Shown piece by piece: positions 7,941 through 14,893 of a stretch of DNA of 32,882 nucleotides (position 1 is its first letter; the number at the start of each line of letters is the position of its first letter). A model generated the notes under the pieces. It was not told the DNA's origin. It did not search any database and saw nothing but the letters and a program-made list of their open reading frames with translations. The DNA is taken from the NCBI RefSeq assembly GCF_001884735.1, contig NZ_MJAP01000007.1, forward strand, positions 1 through 32,882. The letters run 5' to 3'. The position numbers were made by a program, and so were the translations under genes. The DNA is from Natronohydrobacter thiooxidans. Lineage in GTDB: Bacteria; Pseudomonadota; Alphaproteobacteria; Rhodobacterales; Rhodobacteraceae.

Positions 7941-8924
7941 TCAGTAGTCCATCTTCCACATATAGCGACGAACGCTAAGCGGATGGCCTTTTGCGTCTGC
8001 CAGCTTGTCAGCGTAAGCCCGGAGCAGCGGCGAGAAGACGAGGGGCGCGATATACTCCCCGAGACCTTCCGGCAGTTCCGCAAGGCCAAATTCGGCAGCA
8101 TCGAGCACCGTCAGGCGCTTGCTGTATTTGCTCGCAAAGGCCAGTGCCCGAGCGTCCATCGCGCGGCTGTTTCCAAGACCCATGAGAAAGACGAACGGCA
8201 CATCGAAGTCCGTGATCTCAAAGGGTCCGTGGAAGTATTCGCCGGAATGAATGGCGGCGGAGTGGATCCACTGCATCTCCTGGTAGATGCAAATGGCATA
8301 GGAATAGGCGACGCCGTAGTTCGCGCCCGAGGCCATCGTGTAGATCACGGGCTCGCGCTTGTGAGCCTCGGCGTAGGCGGCAATCTTGTCTGCATGACTG
8401 GCCTGGATACCCTCGACCAGCTTTGGCAGACCTTCTAGGGCAGACTCCAGCGCAGGCGCTTTGCTGCAACCCTCGCGGACATCGAGGATGCCAAACGTCA
8501 GACGGTAGAGTGCCGCTGCGGAATGGTCAGCTGACATCGACAACGGCGCGTGAGAGTAGAAGACCGTTTTCTCGGCCGCCTCGTCAAGCGGGCTCCCTGG
8601 TACGTTGGTCAGTGCGATTGTCAGCGCACCCTTAGCACGGGCCACGCGCGCTGCTTCCACAGTCTCTGGAGTTGTACCCGAGTGTGAGCAAAGTATGACG
8701 ATGGAGTTTTCACCGAGGCGCCTAGGCGCACGGGAAGTGAACTCGGCTGCGTTGATCGCGAAGCCGGCGATGCTCTTGGATTCCCGGTCCACCGCGTACT
8801 GGTTCGGGAGCATCAACGCAAATGATCCCCCGCAGGCAACAAAGTAGATTTCGCCGACGGTCTTCCGGGACTTCGCAGCTTCAAGGGCTTCTCCGATCTG
8901 GGTGGCGCACGGGGTATCGAGCAT
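7941..8924 (-). CDS. frlB: fructoselysine 6-phosphate deglycase-like SIS protein (FrlB)
   Basis: A 327-residue protein with two sugar-isomerase (SIS) domains. The first contains IYFVACGGS at 26-34 and the phosphate-binding SHSGTTPET at 80-88. The second has a Glu at E216 and a His at H232 within HSGEYFHGPFEI. The 16-residue Glu-to-His spacing is the same as that of the catalytic Glu and His of the related deglycase FraB and of E. coli FrlB as I recall them. The C-terminus (RRYMWKMDY) also resembles FrlB. It would cleave a 6-phosphorylated fructosyl-amine to glucose 6-phosphate and the amino acid. It is the first gene of the operon, with AGGAG seven bases before the start. Substrate could be fructoselysine, glucoselysine or another fructosyl-amino acid. 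Confidence 0.88.
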   Translation of the reverse strand: MLDTPCATQIGEALEAAKSRKTVGEIYFVACGGSFALMLPNQYAVDRESKSIAGFAINAAEFTSRAPRRLGENSIVILCSHSGTTPETVEAARVARAKGALTIALTNVPGSPLDEAAEKTVFYSHAPLSMSADHSAAALYRLTFGILDVREGCSKAPALESALEGLPKLVEGIQASHADKIAAYAEAHKREPVIYTMASGANYGVAYSYAICIYQEMQWIHSAAIHSGEYFHGPFEITDFDVPFVFLMGLGNSRAMDARALAFASKYSKRLTVLDAAEFGLAELPEGLGEYIAPLVFSPLLRAYADKLADAKGHPLSVRRYMWKMDY

Positions 8925-9089
8925 CAGTCATCTCCTATGATGTCATATAACGTTATATAATCGTTGTCAGGAGAAGACGATTCTGTCAACATGATTTAAA
9001 TCTTTATTTTCAATAAGGTTGATAAACCGACAGCAATCGGCTACACATCGTGACGTTATATGATGTCATTTCGTGTAGTCAGGAACTTC
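8925..9089. promoter_or_regulatory. divergent control region of the frl-like operon and its GntR regulator
   Basis: An AT-rich divergent region. It holds a perfect 14-bp palindrome ATATAACGTTATAT (8945-8958). The 11-mer TCATATAACGT occurs at 8943-8953 and again in inverted orientation at 9053-9063, within TGACGTTATATGATGTCA (9051-9068), a site directly before the regulator gene. On the plus strand TTGATA (9019-9024) and TACACA (9042-9047) with a 17-base spacer could be a weak promoter for the regulator, followed at once by the second operator copy. The sites fit control of both directions by the GntR protein. Confidence 0.6.
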
Positions 9090-9854
9090 ATGGATCAAGA
9101 AGCTACGCATCCCGCAAACGATGGTGCTCTCCTGACCCTGCAGAGGTCTGATGCCGTTCCACTCTACACGCAGCTCAAGCATCGCCTCATTGCGGCAATC
9201 AACGAAGGGCAATTCAAAGAAGGCGGTCTCTTGCCAACTGAGGCGCAACTGTGTGAGATGTTCAACGTGAGCCGCATCACAGTCCGACGCGCGGTGAGCG
9301 AGCTTCAGGGAGAGGGCATCCTTGAGAAGCGCCACGGTAAAGGCACGTTCGTTACAGTGCAGCGCCTCGAAACAAGTCTGATGACCCTCGACGGCTTCTC
9401 TGAAACCTATTCCGCCCAAGGCGTAGAACACCATAGCCATATTCTGGAGATTCGGGAGTGCCCCGCCGACGCGCAAGCGGCCAAGGCGCTGCAACTGGAA
9501 ATCGGATCGCAACTTCTCCAAGTGCGCCGACTGATAACGACCAGAAAGGGACCACTCACACTGGATGAATCCCAGTTTCCAAGTTCACTCTATCCGGGCC
9601 TGGCCACTAGATTGAAGGATGACATCTCGATCTATGGCCTACTGCGTACAGAATATGGAAAACCTCCCGCGCATGTGCGCCGCACCATCAGCGTTCGACT
9701 CGCCGGGCAAACTGAGCGGCAGGTACTGGCCTGTAACCCAGGAGAGCCGCTTTTCGATATGGAAAAGGTAATCTCTGATCAGAGCCATGTCCCATTACAG
9801 CGATCAAGACTACTAACTCCGTGTAACCGTATCGTGTTAACAATTGATGTTTAG
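9090..9854 (+). CDS. frlR: GntR/HutC-family regulator, FrlR-like
   Basis: A 254-residue regulator. The N-terminal winged helix (about residues 20-88) has PLYTQLKHRL, LPTEAQLCEMFNVSRITVRRAVSEL and GKGTFV as in GntR proteins. The C-terminal UTRA domain (about 95-240) binds the effector, usually a phosphorylated sugar derivative in this subfamily. The start at 9090 is chosen because AGGA lies five bases upstream; an earlier in-frame ATG at 9060 lacks one and falls inside the putative operator. It is divergent from the frlB-like gene, as expected for a local repressor relieved by the 6-phosphorylated Amadori compound (inference). Confidence 0.88.
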   Translation: MDQEATHPANDGALLTLQRSDAVPLYTQLKHRLIAAINEGQFKEGGLLPTEAQLCEMFNVSRITVRRAVSELQGEGILEKRHGKGTFVTVQRLETSLMTLDGFSETYSAQGVEHHSHILEIRECPADAQAAKALQLEIGSQLLQVRRLITTRKGPLTLDESQFPSSLYPGLATRLKDDISIYGLLRTEYGKPPAHVRRTISVRLAGQTERQVLACNPGEPLFDMEKVISDQSHVPLQRSRLLTPCNRIVLTIDV

Positions 9855-10040
9855 GCGGCGTTGTCGCAGAAAGGCGGCTTGAGGCGTGACTTCCCCTTTC
9901 TCCTTTAGCAGGCCACTGTGTCGCGCTTTGTTCATATTGTTCCATCGGCCTTGACTGCAACCGCCCCATTACGGAAGGGGCCTGCTAGGCATATGCCTGA
10001 GCACGTGCTTATGTCTGAGATTGAAATAGCGAGAAGGAGG
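9855..10040. other. intergenic region between frlR and the IS66 remnant
   Basis: No gene is supported here. The first bases (GGCGGCGTTGTCGCAGAAAG) have the look of an insertion-sequence end, and some short frames occur on both strands, but I could not match them to a transposase. The region ends at GAAGGAGG just before the IS66-type left end. Confidence 0.3.
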
Positions 10041-10101
10041 GTAAGCATTCGCCGAGAGCCGTCTGGCGGCTTGTTGTTGTCATCGTCTATCGAGTGTCCT
10101 G

Positions 10102-10504
10102 ATGGACGCGCACGAGCACTCCCCCCCGCATTCAAGTTTTGTCGGTTTCTGACACGGGGCGTCGTCGCAGTTGGACGGATGATGAGAAGATCCGGATTGT
10201 TGAAGAAAGCCATTGCGACGGCGTGACATTGGCCGAGGTCGCGCGGCGCCATGAGATCTCGCGGTCGATGCTCTACGATTGGCGCTATCGGCACAACTAT
10301 GGGATACTTGGATGCGCCGCGCAATTCATGCGCCTTGTTCCTCAGGAGGATGGGCCGTCTTCTGAACGCCTGCCCCCCGTGCCACCGTCGCAACCGCCCG
10401 TGATAACAATCGATCTTGGCGAGCGATGCCGTGTGATGATCCCTGCGGATTTCGACATGGATGCTGCAGCGTGCTTGCTCAATGGCCTGAGGGTAATGCG
10501 ATGA
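10102..10504 (+). pseudogene. tnpA: IS66 tnpA, frameshifted in a run of seven C
   Basis: Read from ATG at 10102, the frame runs MDAHEHSP and then ends early at a TGA. If one C of the seven-C run at 10121-10127 is removed, it joins smoothly through RIQVLSVSDTGRRRSW to TDDEKIRIVEES and a helix-turn-helix, giving a complete TnpA of about 133 residues. The downstream part from 10139 is open to the stop at 10502-10504, which overlaps the tnpB start as ATGA. The single-base change could be a real mutation, programmed slippage or a sequencing error. TnpA is the small accessory DNA-binding protein of IS66 elements. Confidence 0.8.
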
Positions 10505-10719
10505 TTGCGTTTCCGGCGGGCACGACGGCCTGGATCGCAGGCGGGGTGACGGACATGCGGCGCGGTATGAACACCCTAGCGCTTGCAGTGCAGCAGGGTC
10601 TTGGCCGCGACCTACATGGTGGCGAAATCTTCTGTTTCCGGGGCCGCTAAGCTGAATTGGTGAAACTTTTGTGGCATGATGGCGTCGGTATGTCGCTGTA
10701 TGTGAATCGCCTGGAATCG

Positions 10720-10727
10720 GGCAAGTT
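10720..10727. repeat. target-site duplication, left copy (GGCAAGTT)
   Basis: This 8-bp sequence is identical to 12061-12068 on the other side of the IS256-family element. It lies in the tnpB codons for Gly-Lys-Phe, and the frame is restored when one copy is removed with the element. Confidence 0.92.
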
Positions 10728-10729
10728 GA

Positions 10730-10752
10730 GAGTGTCCGACCTTCTGTGTATC
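10730..10752 (+). repeat. left terminal inverted repeat of the IS256-family element
   Basis: The sequence GAGTGTCCGA followed by CTGTGTATC matches the inverse of 12036-12058 except for about five positions in the middle. The element tip is probably two bases further out at 10728. Confidence 0.85.
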
Positions 10753-10790
10753 GGTGATCTGGTCCATGCTTCCTGAGAGGAGCAAGGACG

Positions 10791-12005
10791 ATGACGATAT
10801 CGAACGAACTGCTGGACGAGTTGCTGAAGGGCTGCAAGCGGCCTGAGGATCTGCTTGGTGACACCGGGTTGACGAAGGAGCTGAAGATCCGGCTGATGGA
10901 AGGGATGCTCGGCGCCGAGCTGACAGCGCATCTGGGCTATGAGGCCAGTGCGACAGCGCCGCCAGAACAGGCCAATCGCCGGAACGGCACGGCGACGAAG
11001 CGGGTGAAGGGCTCGGACGGCGAAGTGCCGCTTTCGGTGCCACGCGACCGGGATGGCAGCTTCGAGCCCGAGCTGGTGAAGAAGGGCCAGACCCGGATCG
11101 ACGGCATTGATGACAAGATCATCGGGCTCTATGCCGCCGGGCTGTCGGTGCGCGACATCCAGGCCCATCTCGAAGAACTCTACGACCTACGGGTGTCGCC
11201 CGACCTGATCAGCCGGGTCACAGCTGCCGTTCTGGACGAGGTTCGCGATTGGCAGCATCGGGCGCTGGACCGGATGTATCCGATTCTCATTTTCGACGCC
11301 CTGCGGGTGAATATCCGCGACGCCGACAGCCGGATGGTCAAAAACAAGGCCGTCTACATCGCCCTTGGTGTCACCCGGGACGGGGATCGGGAGGTTCTGG
11401 GCCTCTGGATCGCCGACAACGAGGGTGCCAAGTTCTGGCTGTCGGTGATGAACGAGCTTCGCAACCGGGGCGTCCAGGACATCCTGATCGCCGTCGTGGA
11501 CGGGCTGAAGGGCTTTTCCGAGGCGATCACCGCGGCCTTCCCCGAGACCACAGTCCAGACCTGCATCGTCCACCTGATCCGGCATTCGATGAATTTCTGC
11601 AGCTGGAAGGACCGCAAGGCCGTGGCGGCTGATGTGCGCCCGATCTACGAGGCCCCGACTGCCGAGGAGGCCGCCCGCCAGCTCGACAGCTTCGAGGAGA
11701 AATGGGCCGGAAAATACCCCTCGATCGCCCCGGCCTGGCGCCGGGCATGGGCCGAGGTCACGCCGTTCTACGCCTTCAGCGCCGCGATCCGGAAGATCAT
11801 CTACACCACTAATGCCGGAGAATCGCTGAACCGGGTGTTGCGAAAAACGCTGAAGACTAAGGGCTCGTTTCCGACCGAGGAAGCAGCCACGAAGCTGATC
11901 TTTCTGGCCATCCGCAACTTCGAGAAGGGCGGCCGCGCCGTCCGGGAATGGGTTGCCGCCCGCAATCAGCTGGCCATAATGTTCGCCGGGCGCTTCGACG
12001 CCTGA
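10791..12005 (+). CDS. IS256-family transposase
   Basis: A 404-residue mutator-type transposase, close to the usual family length and uninterrupted. The N-terminal part contains the GYE and RNG motifs of IS256 proteins (about residues 49-66). The DDE triad is at D169 (in LIFDALRV), D237 (in IAVVDGLKG) and E344 (in NAGESLNR). The conserved C-x2-H motif is at C258/H261. The residue before E344 is Gly where Ile is common (NAIESLN), a small oddity near the active site. A purine-rich ribosome site (GAGGAG and AAGGA) precedes the ATG. It moves the element by a copy-out DDE mechanism. Confidence 0.95.
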   Translation: MTISNELLDELLKGCKRPEDLLGDTGLTKELKIRLMEGMLGAELTAHLGYEASATAPPEQANRRNGTATKRVKGSDGEVPLSVPRDRDGSFEPELVKKGQTRIDGIDDKIIGLYAAGLSVRDIQAHLEELYDLRVSPDLISRVTAAVLDEVRDWQHRALDRMYPILIFDALRVNIRDADSRMVKNKAVYIALGVTRDGDREVLGLWIADNEGAKFWLSVMNELRNRGVQDILIAVVDGLKGFSEAITAAFPETTVQTCIVHLIRHSMNFCSWKDRKAVAADVRPIYEAPTAEEAARQLDSFEEKWAGKYPSIAPAWRRAWAEVTPFYAFSAAIRKIIYTTNAGESLNRVLRKTLKTKGSFPTEEAATKLIFLAIRNFEKGGRAVREWVAARNQLAIMFAGRFDA

Positions 12006-12035
12006 CAGTATCTGAAAACCGCATGGGCCCGATCA

Positions 12036-12058
12036 GATACACAGAGTTTCAGACACTC
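12036..12058 (-). repeat. right terminal inverted repeat of the IS256-family element
   Basis: GATACACAG at 12036-12044 and GACACTC at 12052-12058 are inverted copies of the left-end blocks at matching spacing. The two following C bases complete the element before the target duplication. Confidence 0.85.
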
Positions 12059-12060
12059 CC

Positions 12061-12068
12061 GGCAAGTT
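12061..12068. repeat. target-site duplication, right copy (GGCAAGTT)
   Basis: Exact copy of 10720-10727. The tnpB frame resumes directly through it. Confidence 0.92.
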
Positions 12069-12192
12069 CATTTGGCCTGTGAGCCAGGACAGGACGACGG
12101 TGAGGTTATCAGCCGCACAACTCGGCTATCTTCTGGAAGGCATAGACTGGAGAAATCCGCGCTGGACTCAAAGGCCCAAAACGGCTGGATAA

Positions 12193-12430
12193 TCTGCGGA
12201 TAAGCGCCGTGACGTCGGCACGAATGCAACCCACAGCCTGGGCAAATGCCGTTGGCTGTCAGACTGCCCGATACAATCCACGCGCCGGAATCACTTCGCT
12301 CTACGCTTTGATCCGAAACTTCGCCCCCAGGCGACCAGTGCTTCTTCGAACTCACAACTATCCCTCCTGAATTTTCCAGTTTCAGAATAGTTGCGCCACA
12401 CAAAGTGAGGCAGAGCCGATTCAAGGGCAA
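12193..12430 (-). pseudogene. N-terminal fragment of an ISL3-like transposase
   Basis: On the minus strand from the ATG at 12430 there is about 80 residues with a zinc-ribbon-like CPGCGLHSCRRHGAY, preceded by a variable stretch. This is the N-terminal arrangement of ISL3-family transposases, whose zinc finger reads like CPxCG followed by RHG. The similarity stops at about 12193, exactly where the IS66 tnpB gene ends, so the rest of the transposase is gone. The family call rests on the finger motif only and could instead be another zinc-ribbon protein. Confidence 0.5.
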
Positions 12431-12702
12431 TGCGACACGCGCGGGCCGAGCAAATCGATATCTTCAACGCAGGTTACATGACGCAGACCGTAAGCCTACG
12501 CCGAGAGCCGTCTTCTTGAGTTGAAGATTTCCGGTTAAGTCCGACGTTATGTCCGACCATAGATACAGACCCTGCAGATTTCAGAAATCAAGGACAGCCG
12601 TTTCAGTAATTCCCGGACAGCGGAGCGACTGCTTCGAGAGTTGCATGCCTCGTCTTGAGGATATACTGAACAAGTGAATAACTCTCCAGGTCGGGAAGTA
12701 TC
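12431..12702. other. intergenic IS scar region upstream of the AbrB-family gene
   Basis: No gene is supported. It contains a second IS66-type left end at 12490-12513 and two nearby copies of GTCCGAC (about 12539-12560). The last 60 bp presumably hold the promoter of the following gene, but no clear pair of hexamers was identified. Confidence 0.4.
12490..12513 (+). repeat. second IS66-type left end, direct repeat of 10041-10064
   Basis: GTAAGCCTACGCCGAGAGCC and the following GTCT match 10041-10064 at 22 of 24 positions and in the same orientation. An intact IS66 would carry its second terminus inverted, so this is a stray left end from another copy rather than the right end of the remnant. 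Confidence 0.65.
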
Positions 12703-13776
12703 ATGTCCGGAACAGACTTCAGACAAGCTTTTGGGAAGCTTCTGCATGTCGTGAAGGTTATGGCAGGTGCTGTGCTCTTTGGGTTCGTCGCAAAGTGGCT
12801 GAATTTTCCGTTACCCTGGATGCTAGGGGCTATGGTCTTTACCGGCACAGTTCGGCTCATGGACTTTTCAGTCCGTGTCCCTGTCCAGACCAGGCAACTT
12901 GGTCAGATCCTAATTGCCAGCTCTGTCGGGCTTTCATTCACACCGGACGCCTTGCAAGTGATGGGCGCGCTGGCCGTTCCGATGGCGATGTCTGCCATTC
13001 TTACAATCCTTCTGAGTTTTGGTGTTGCGAGTATTCTAAGGAAACTGACTAAAGTGGGCGCGAGTACGGCCATTTTGGCCACGCTGCCCCTTGGTCCTGT
13101 GGAAAGTGCTGTACTGGCTCAGAAGTTCGGTGTTGCGTCCGGCCCGATCGTCTTTGCCCAGACTACCCGTATCGTGTTTCTCGTGGTTCTGATCCCTCCG
13201 GTGATCGTATTGCTGGATGGCAATGTTAGCGACCCGGTTGCTGTTTTGCGCGGGATGGAATGGTCGGCCATAGGGGCATTGCTTCTGTTCGCATTTGGTC
13301 TGACAGGCGCGTTGTTGCTGAAGTGGCTTAATGCGTCGAACCCCTTCTTCCTTGGCGCGCTCGGGGCTGCTGCGATCAGCGCGGTCCTGGGCCTGCCAGT
13401 TTCAGCATACCCGTATTTGGTATTGGTCACTGCCCAGATTTTTCTCGGCATCTGGCTAGGCGCGGCAATCGACCGGGATCTGTTCCGCAAAGCTGGCGGC
13501 TTTCTGCCAGGCTCGGTGCTGACCTCGTTCATGATGATTTTTTTGTGTGCCCTGATGGGCCTGAGTATTGCCTTCCTCACCGGTCAACCCTGGCAAGTCA
13601 TGGTTCTTGCCACGGCTCCGGGTAGCGTAACGGAAATGGCGCTGACAGCAAAAATCCTTCAGGATGGGCTCGCGCTTGTCACGGCCTTTCATATCATGCG
13701 CATATTCATAATTCTGCCCTTCTCTGGCCTGCTCGTTGAGCAAGCTTTGTACCTGCTGGGGACAGATCGGGAGTAG
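12703..13776 (+). CDS. AbrB-family integral membrane protein
   Basis: A 357-residue hydrophobic protein with about ten membrane segments and two similar halves, as in the family named AbrB (COG3180, sometimes annotated as putative ammonia monooxygenase). The halves are marked by PLPWMLGAM near residue 40 and NPFFLGALG near 213; GSVLTSFMM and APGSVTEMAL (about 267 and 305) are typical family motifs. Its function is unproven; a transport or regulatory role is usually guessed. It is on the plus strand just upstream of the convergent LysR gene, so it may or may not belong to the catabolic modules. Similar AbrB proteins occur beside tripartite transporters in other genomes (recollection, unchecked). 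Confidence 0.85.
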   Translation: MSGTDFRQAFGKLLHVVKVMAGAVLFGFVAKWLNFPLPWMLGAMVFTGTVRLMDFSVRVPVQTRQLGQILIASSVGLSFTPDALQVMGALAVPMAMSAILTILLSFGVASILRKLTKVGASTAILATLPLGPVESAVLAQKFGVASGPIVFAQTTRIVFLVVLIPPVIVLLDGNVSDPVAVLRGMEWSAIGALLLFAFGLTGALLLKWLNASNPFFLGALGAAAISAVLGLPVSAYPYLVLVTAQIFLGIWLGAAIDRDLFRKAGGFLPGSVLTSFMMIFLCALMGLSIAFLTGQPWQVMVLATAPGSVTEMALTAKILQDGLALVTAFHIMRIFIILPFSGLLVEQALYLLGTDRE

Positions 13777-13824
13777 CAACACTAATTGAAACGAGACTTT
13801 GCGATTCTGGTGAACTGACAAGTT

Positions 13825-13850
13825 TTCCCGTTCCGTGGACAGAATGGGAA
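13825..13850. terminator. possible bidirectional terminator
   Basis: TTCCCGTTC (13825-13833) can pair with GAATGGGAA (13842-13850) with one G-T pair and an 8-base loop. It lies between the convergent AbrB-family and LysR genes, where such a hairpin is expected. Confidence 0.45.
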
Positions 13851-13859
13851 CTGATTTGG

Positions 13860-14762
13860 CTATTCAATTCGAGCGGCAAAGGGTAGGCTTCTCAGTGACT
13901 GTTCCAAGATTGATAGCATTTCCAACTGCCCGCGCGACTTGGTGCGCCCCATAGGGGAGATCACGCCGATGATGAAGGAAACGTCGGGATAGAAGGGGCG
14001 AAAGACGAGTTTACCAGAGCGGAGATAGCTGGCCGTAAAGGGATCCAGCAGCGATACCCCCAAGTTCAGTTCCGCCATCCGGCACGCAACAATAGACAAG
14101 GATGTCGTGATGATAGGTGCATTTGACAGTCCCTCGTTTTGCATGATCTTCTCGATGTGATGCGTGATGGTGGAATCCGAAAGGGCAATGAGACGATAAT
14201 CCCTCAGATCGGACGGTGTGATCACTTTCTTTGCGGTCAAAGGGTGCTGGGCAGACATTGCGCAGACTGCTGAGCACGTGACCACCATTTCGATTTTGAC
14301 GCCCTTCACATCAAACGGGGGCGCGGAAATCCCTAGCTCGCATTGCTCTGTCATGATCCACTGAACCACTTGCTTGGAACTGCGAGCTTGAATTGTCAGG
14401 GCTGCGTCCGGATGATTTTCATGGAACTGCGCCGCAGCAACCGGCAGGATATCGAGACAGAGTGCAGGCATCGCGGCGATCGAGAGTTGTGTTTTCTGGA
14501 AGCTTCCCAGATCGCGCGCGAACGCAAAAACGCGCTCCAGACTCTCATATGATCGTTCGGTCTCCTGATGCAGAAGCACAGCTTCAGGCGTTGGACGCAC
14601 CCGACCATTTTGTCTTTCAAACAATCGAAAGGGCAGGCCAGCCTCGAGGTCACTGATCAACCGGCTGACCGATGGTTGTGAAATATGCATCATCCGTGCG
14701 GCTTCGGTGAATGTCCTTGCCGCCATAACCGCACGGAAAGCTTCGATTTGCCGATGTCTCAT
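13860..14762 (-). CDS. LysR-family regulator, OccR/NocR-like
   Basis: A 300-residue LysR-type regulator. The N-terminal winged helix is residues 1-60, with FRAVMAARTFTEAARMMHISQPSVSRLISDLE, and the effector-binding domain covers about 90-290. Helix wording resembles the opine regulators OccR and NocR. The ATG at 14762 is preferred over the longer frame because GGAG lies eight bases upstream and the family normally starts just before IEAFRAV. It is divergent from the flavoenzyme genes, the usual LysR arrangement, so it likely controls module A in response to the substrate. Confidence 0.9.
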   Translation of the reverse strand: MRHRQIEAFRAVMAARTFTEAARMMHISQPSVSRLISDLEAGLPFRLFERQNGRVRPTPEAVLLHQETERSYESLERVFAFARDLGSFQKTQLSIAAMPALCLDILPVAAAQFHENHPDAALTIQARSSKQVVQWIMTEQCELGISAPPFDVKGVKIEMVVTCSAVCAMSAQHPLTAKKVITPSDLRDYRLIALSDSTITHHIEKIMQNEGLSNAPIITTSLSIVACRMAELNLGVSLLDPFTASYLRSGKLVFRPFYPDVSFIIGVISPMGRTKSRGQLEMLSILEQSLRSLPFAARIE

Positions 14763-14893
14763 TCTGTTCTCTCCCAGACCATAGTATTTGTGAATATTAC
14801 GCCTCATAAATTATATTTGACTGTATGTCAAAGAAGGTGCCACTAACTGCCTCAAGCCAAAACTCACTGCTTGGGGAAAAGAAATTGAAGGGT
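14763..14893. promoter_or_regulatory. divergent LysR / flavoenzyme control region
   Basis: The AT-rich segment 14780-14820 includes TATTTGTGAATATTA, which satisfies the T-N11-A pattern and is weakly symmetric. TTGACT at 14817-14822 could be a -35 element for the flavoenzyme operon, which would place transcription after an alternative ATG at 14825. Individual sites are uncertain. Confidence 0.35.

Larger units (their letters stand above)
10728..12060 (+). mobile_element. complete IS256-family insertion sequence, 1333 bp
   Basis: The element has imperfect terminal inverted repeats at 10730-10752 and 12036-12058 sharing GAGTGTC, GA and CTGTGTATC at matching spacing. It contains one intact transposase gene. 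It is flanked by the 8-bp direct repeat GGCAAGTT at 10720-10727 and 12061-12068, an exact target duplication of the size usual for this family. Perfect duplication and intact ORF suggest a fairly recent insertion. Confidence 0.93.
10041..12192 (+). mobile_element. IS66-family remnant (left end, tnpA, tnpB), split by an IS256-family element
   Basis: The left terminus starting GTAAGC and containing CGCCGAGAGCC at 10041-10064 is typical of IS66 elements. It is followed by tnpA and tnpB, but tnpC and the right terminus are missing; sequence after the tnpB stop at 12192 belongs to something else. An IS256-family element occupies 10728-12060 inside tnpB. The element carries a frameshift, an in-frame stop, an insertion and a deletion, so it is dead. 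Confidence 0.8.
10501..12192 (+). pseudogene. tnpB: IS66 tnpB, with internal stop and IS256-family insertion
   Basis: The 5 prime part (10501-10727) encodes the TnpB start with GTTAWIAGGVTDMRRGMNTLAL and GRDLHGGEIFCFRGR. It then meets an in-frame TAA at 10648-10650, after which the TnpB reading continues as LVKLLWHDGVGMSLY and NRLESGK. After the IS256-family element the frame resumes at 12061 with GKFIWP, LSAAQLGYLLEGIDWRNPR and the normal stop at 12190-12192. The pieces fit together with the GGCAAGTT target duplication counted once. The internal stop is independent of the insertion, so the gene was hit at least twice. Confidence 0.85.

Noticed and set aside
9855..9900. Possible insertion-sequence end after frlR (GGCGGCGTTGTCGCAG)
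   Set aside because: It resembles IS5-type termini, but no transposase, partner repeat or target duplication was found.
9932..10864. Long minus-strand frame of 310 codons across the IS66 remnant
   Set aside because: It is antisense to IS66 tnpA/tnpB and the start of the IS256-family element, has a low-complexity Arg/Pro/Ser-rich translation and crosses element boundaries.
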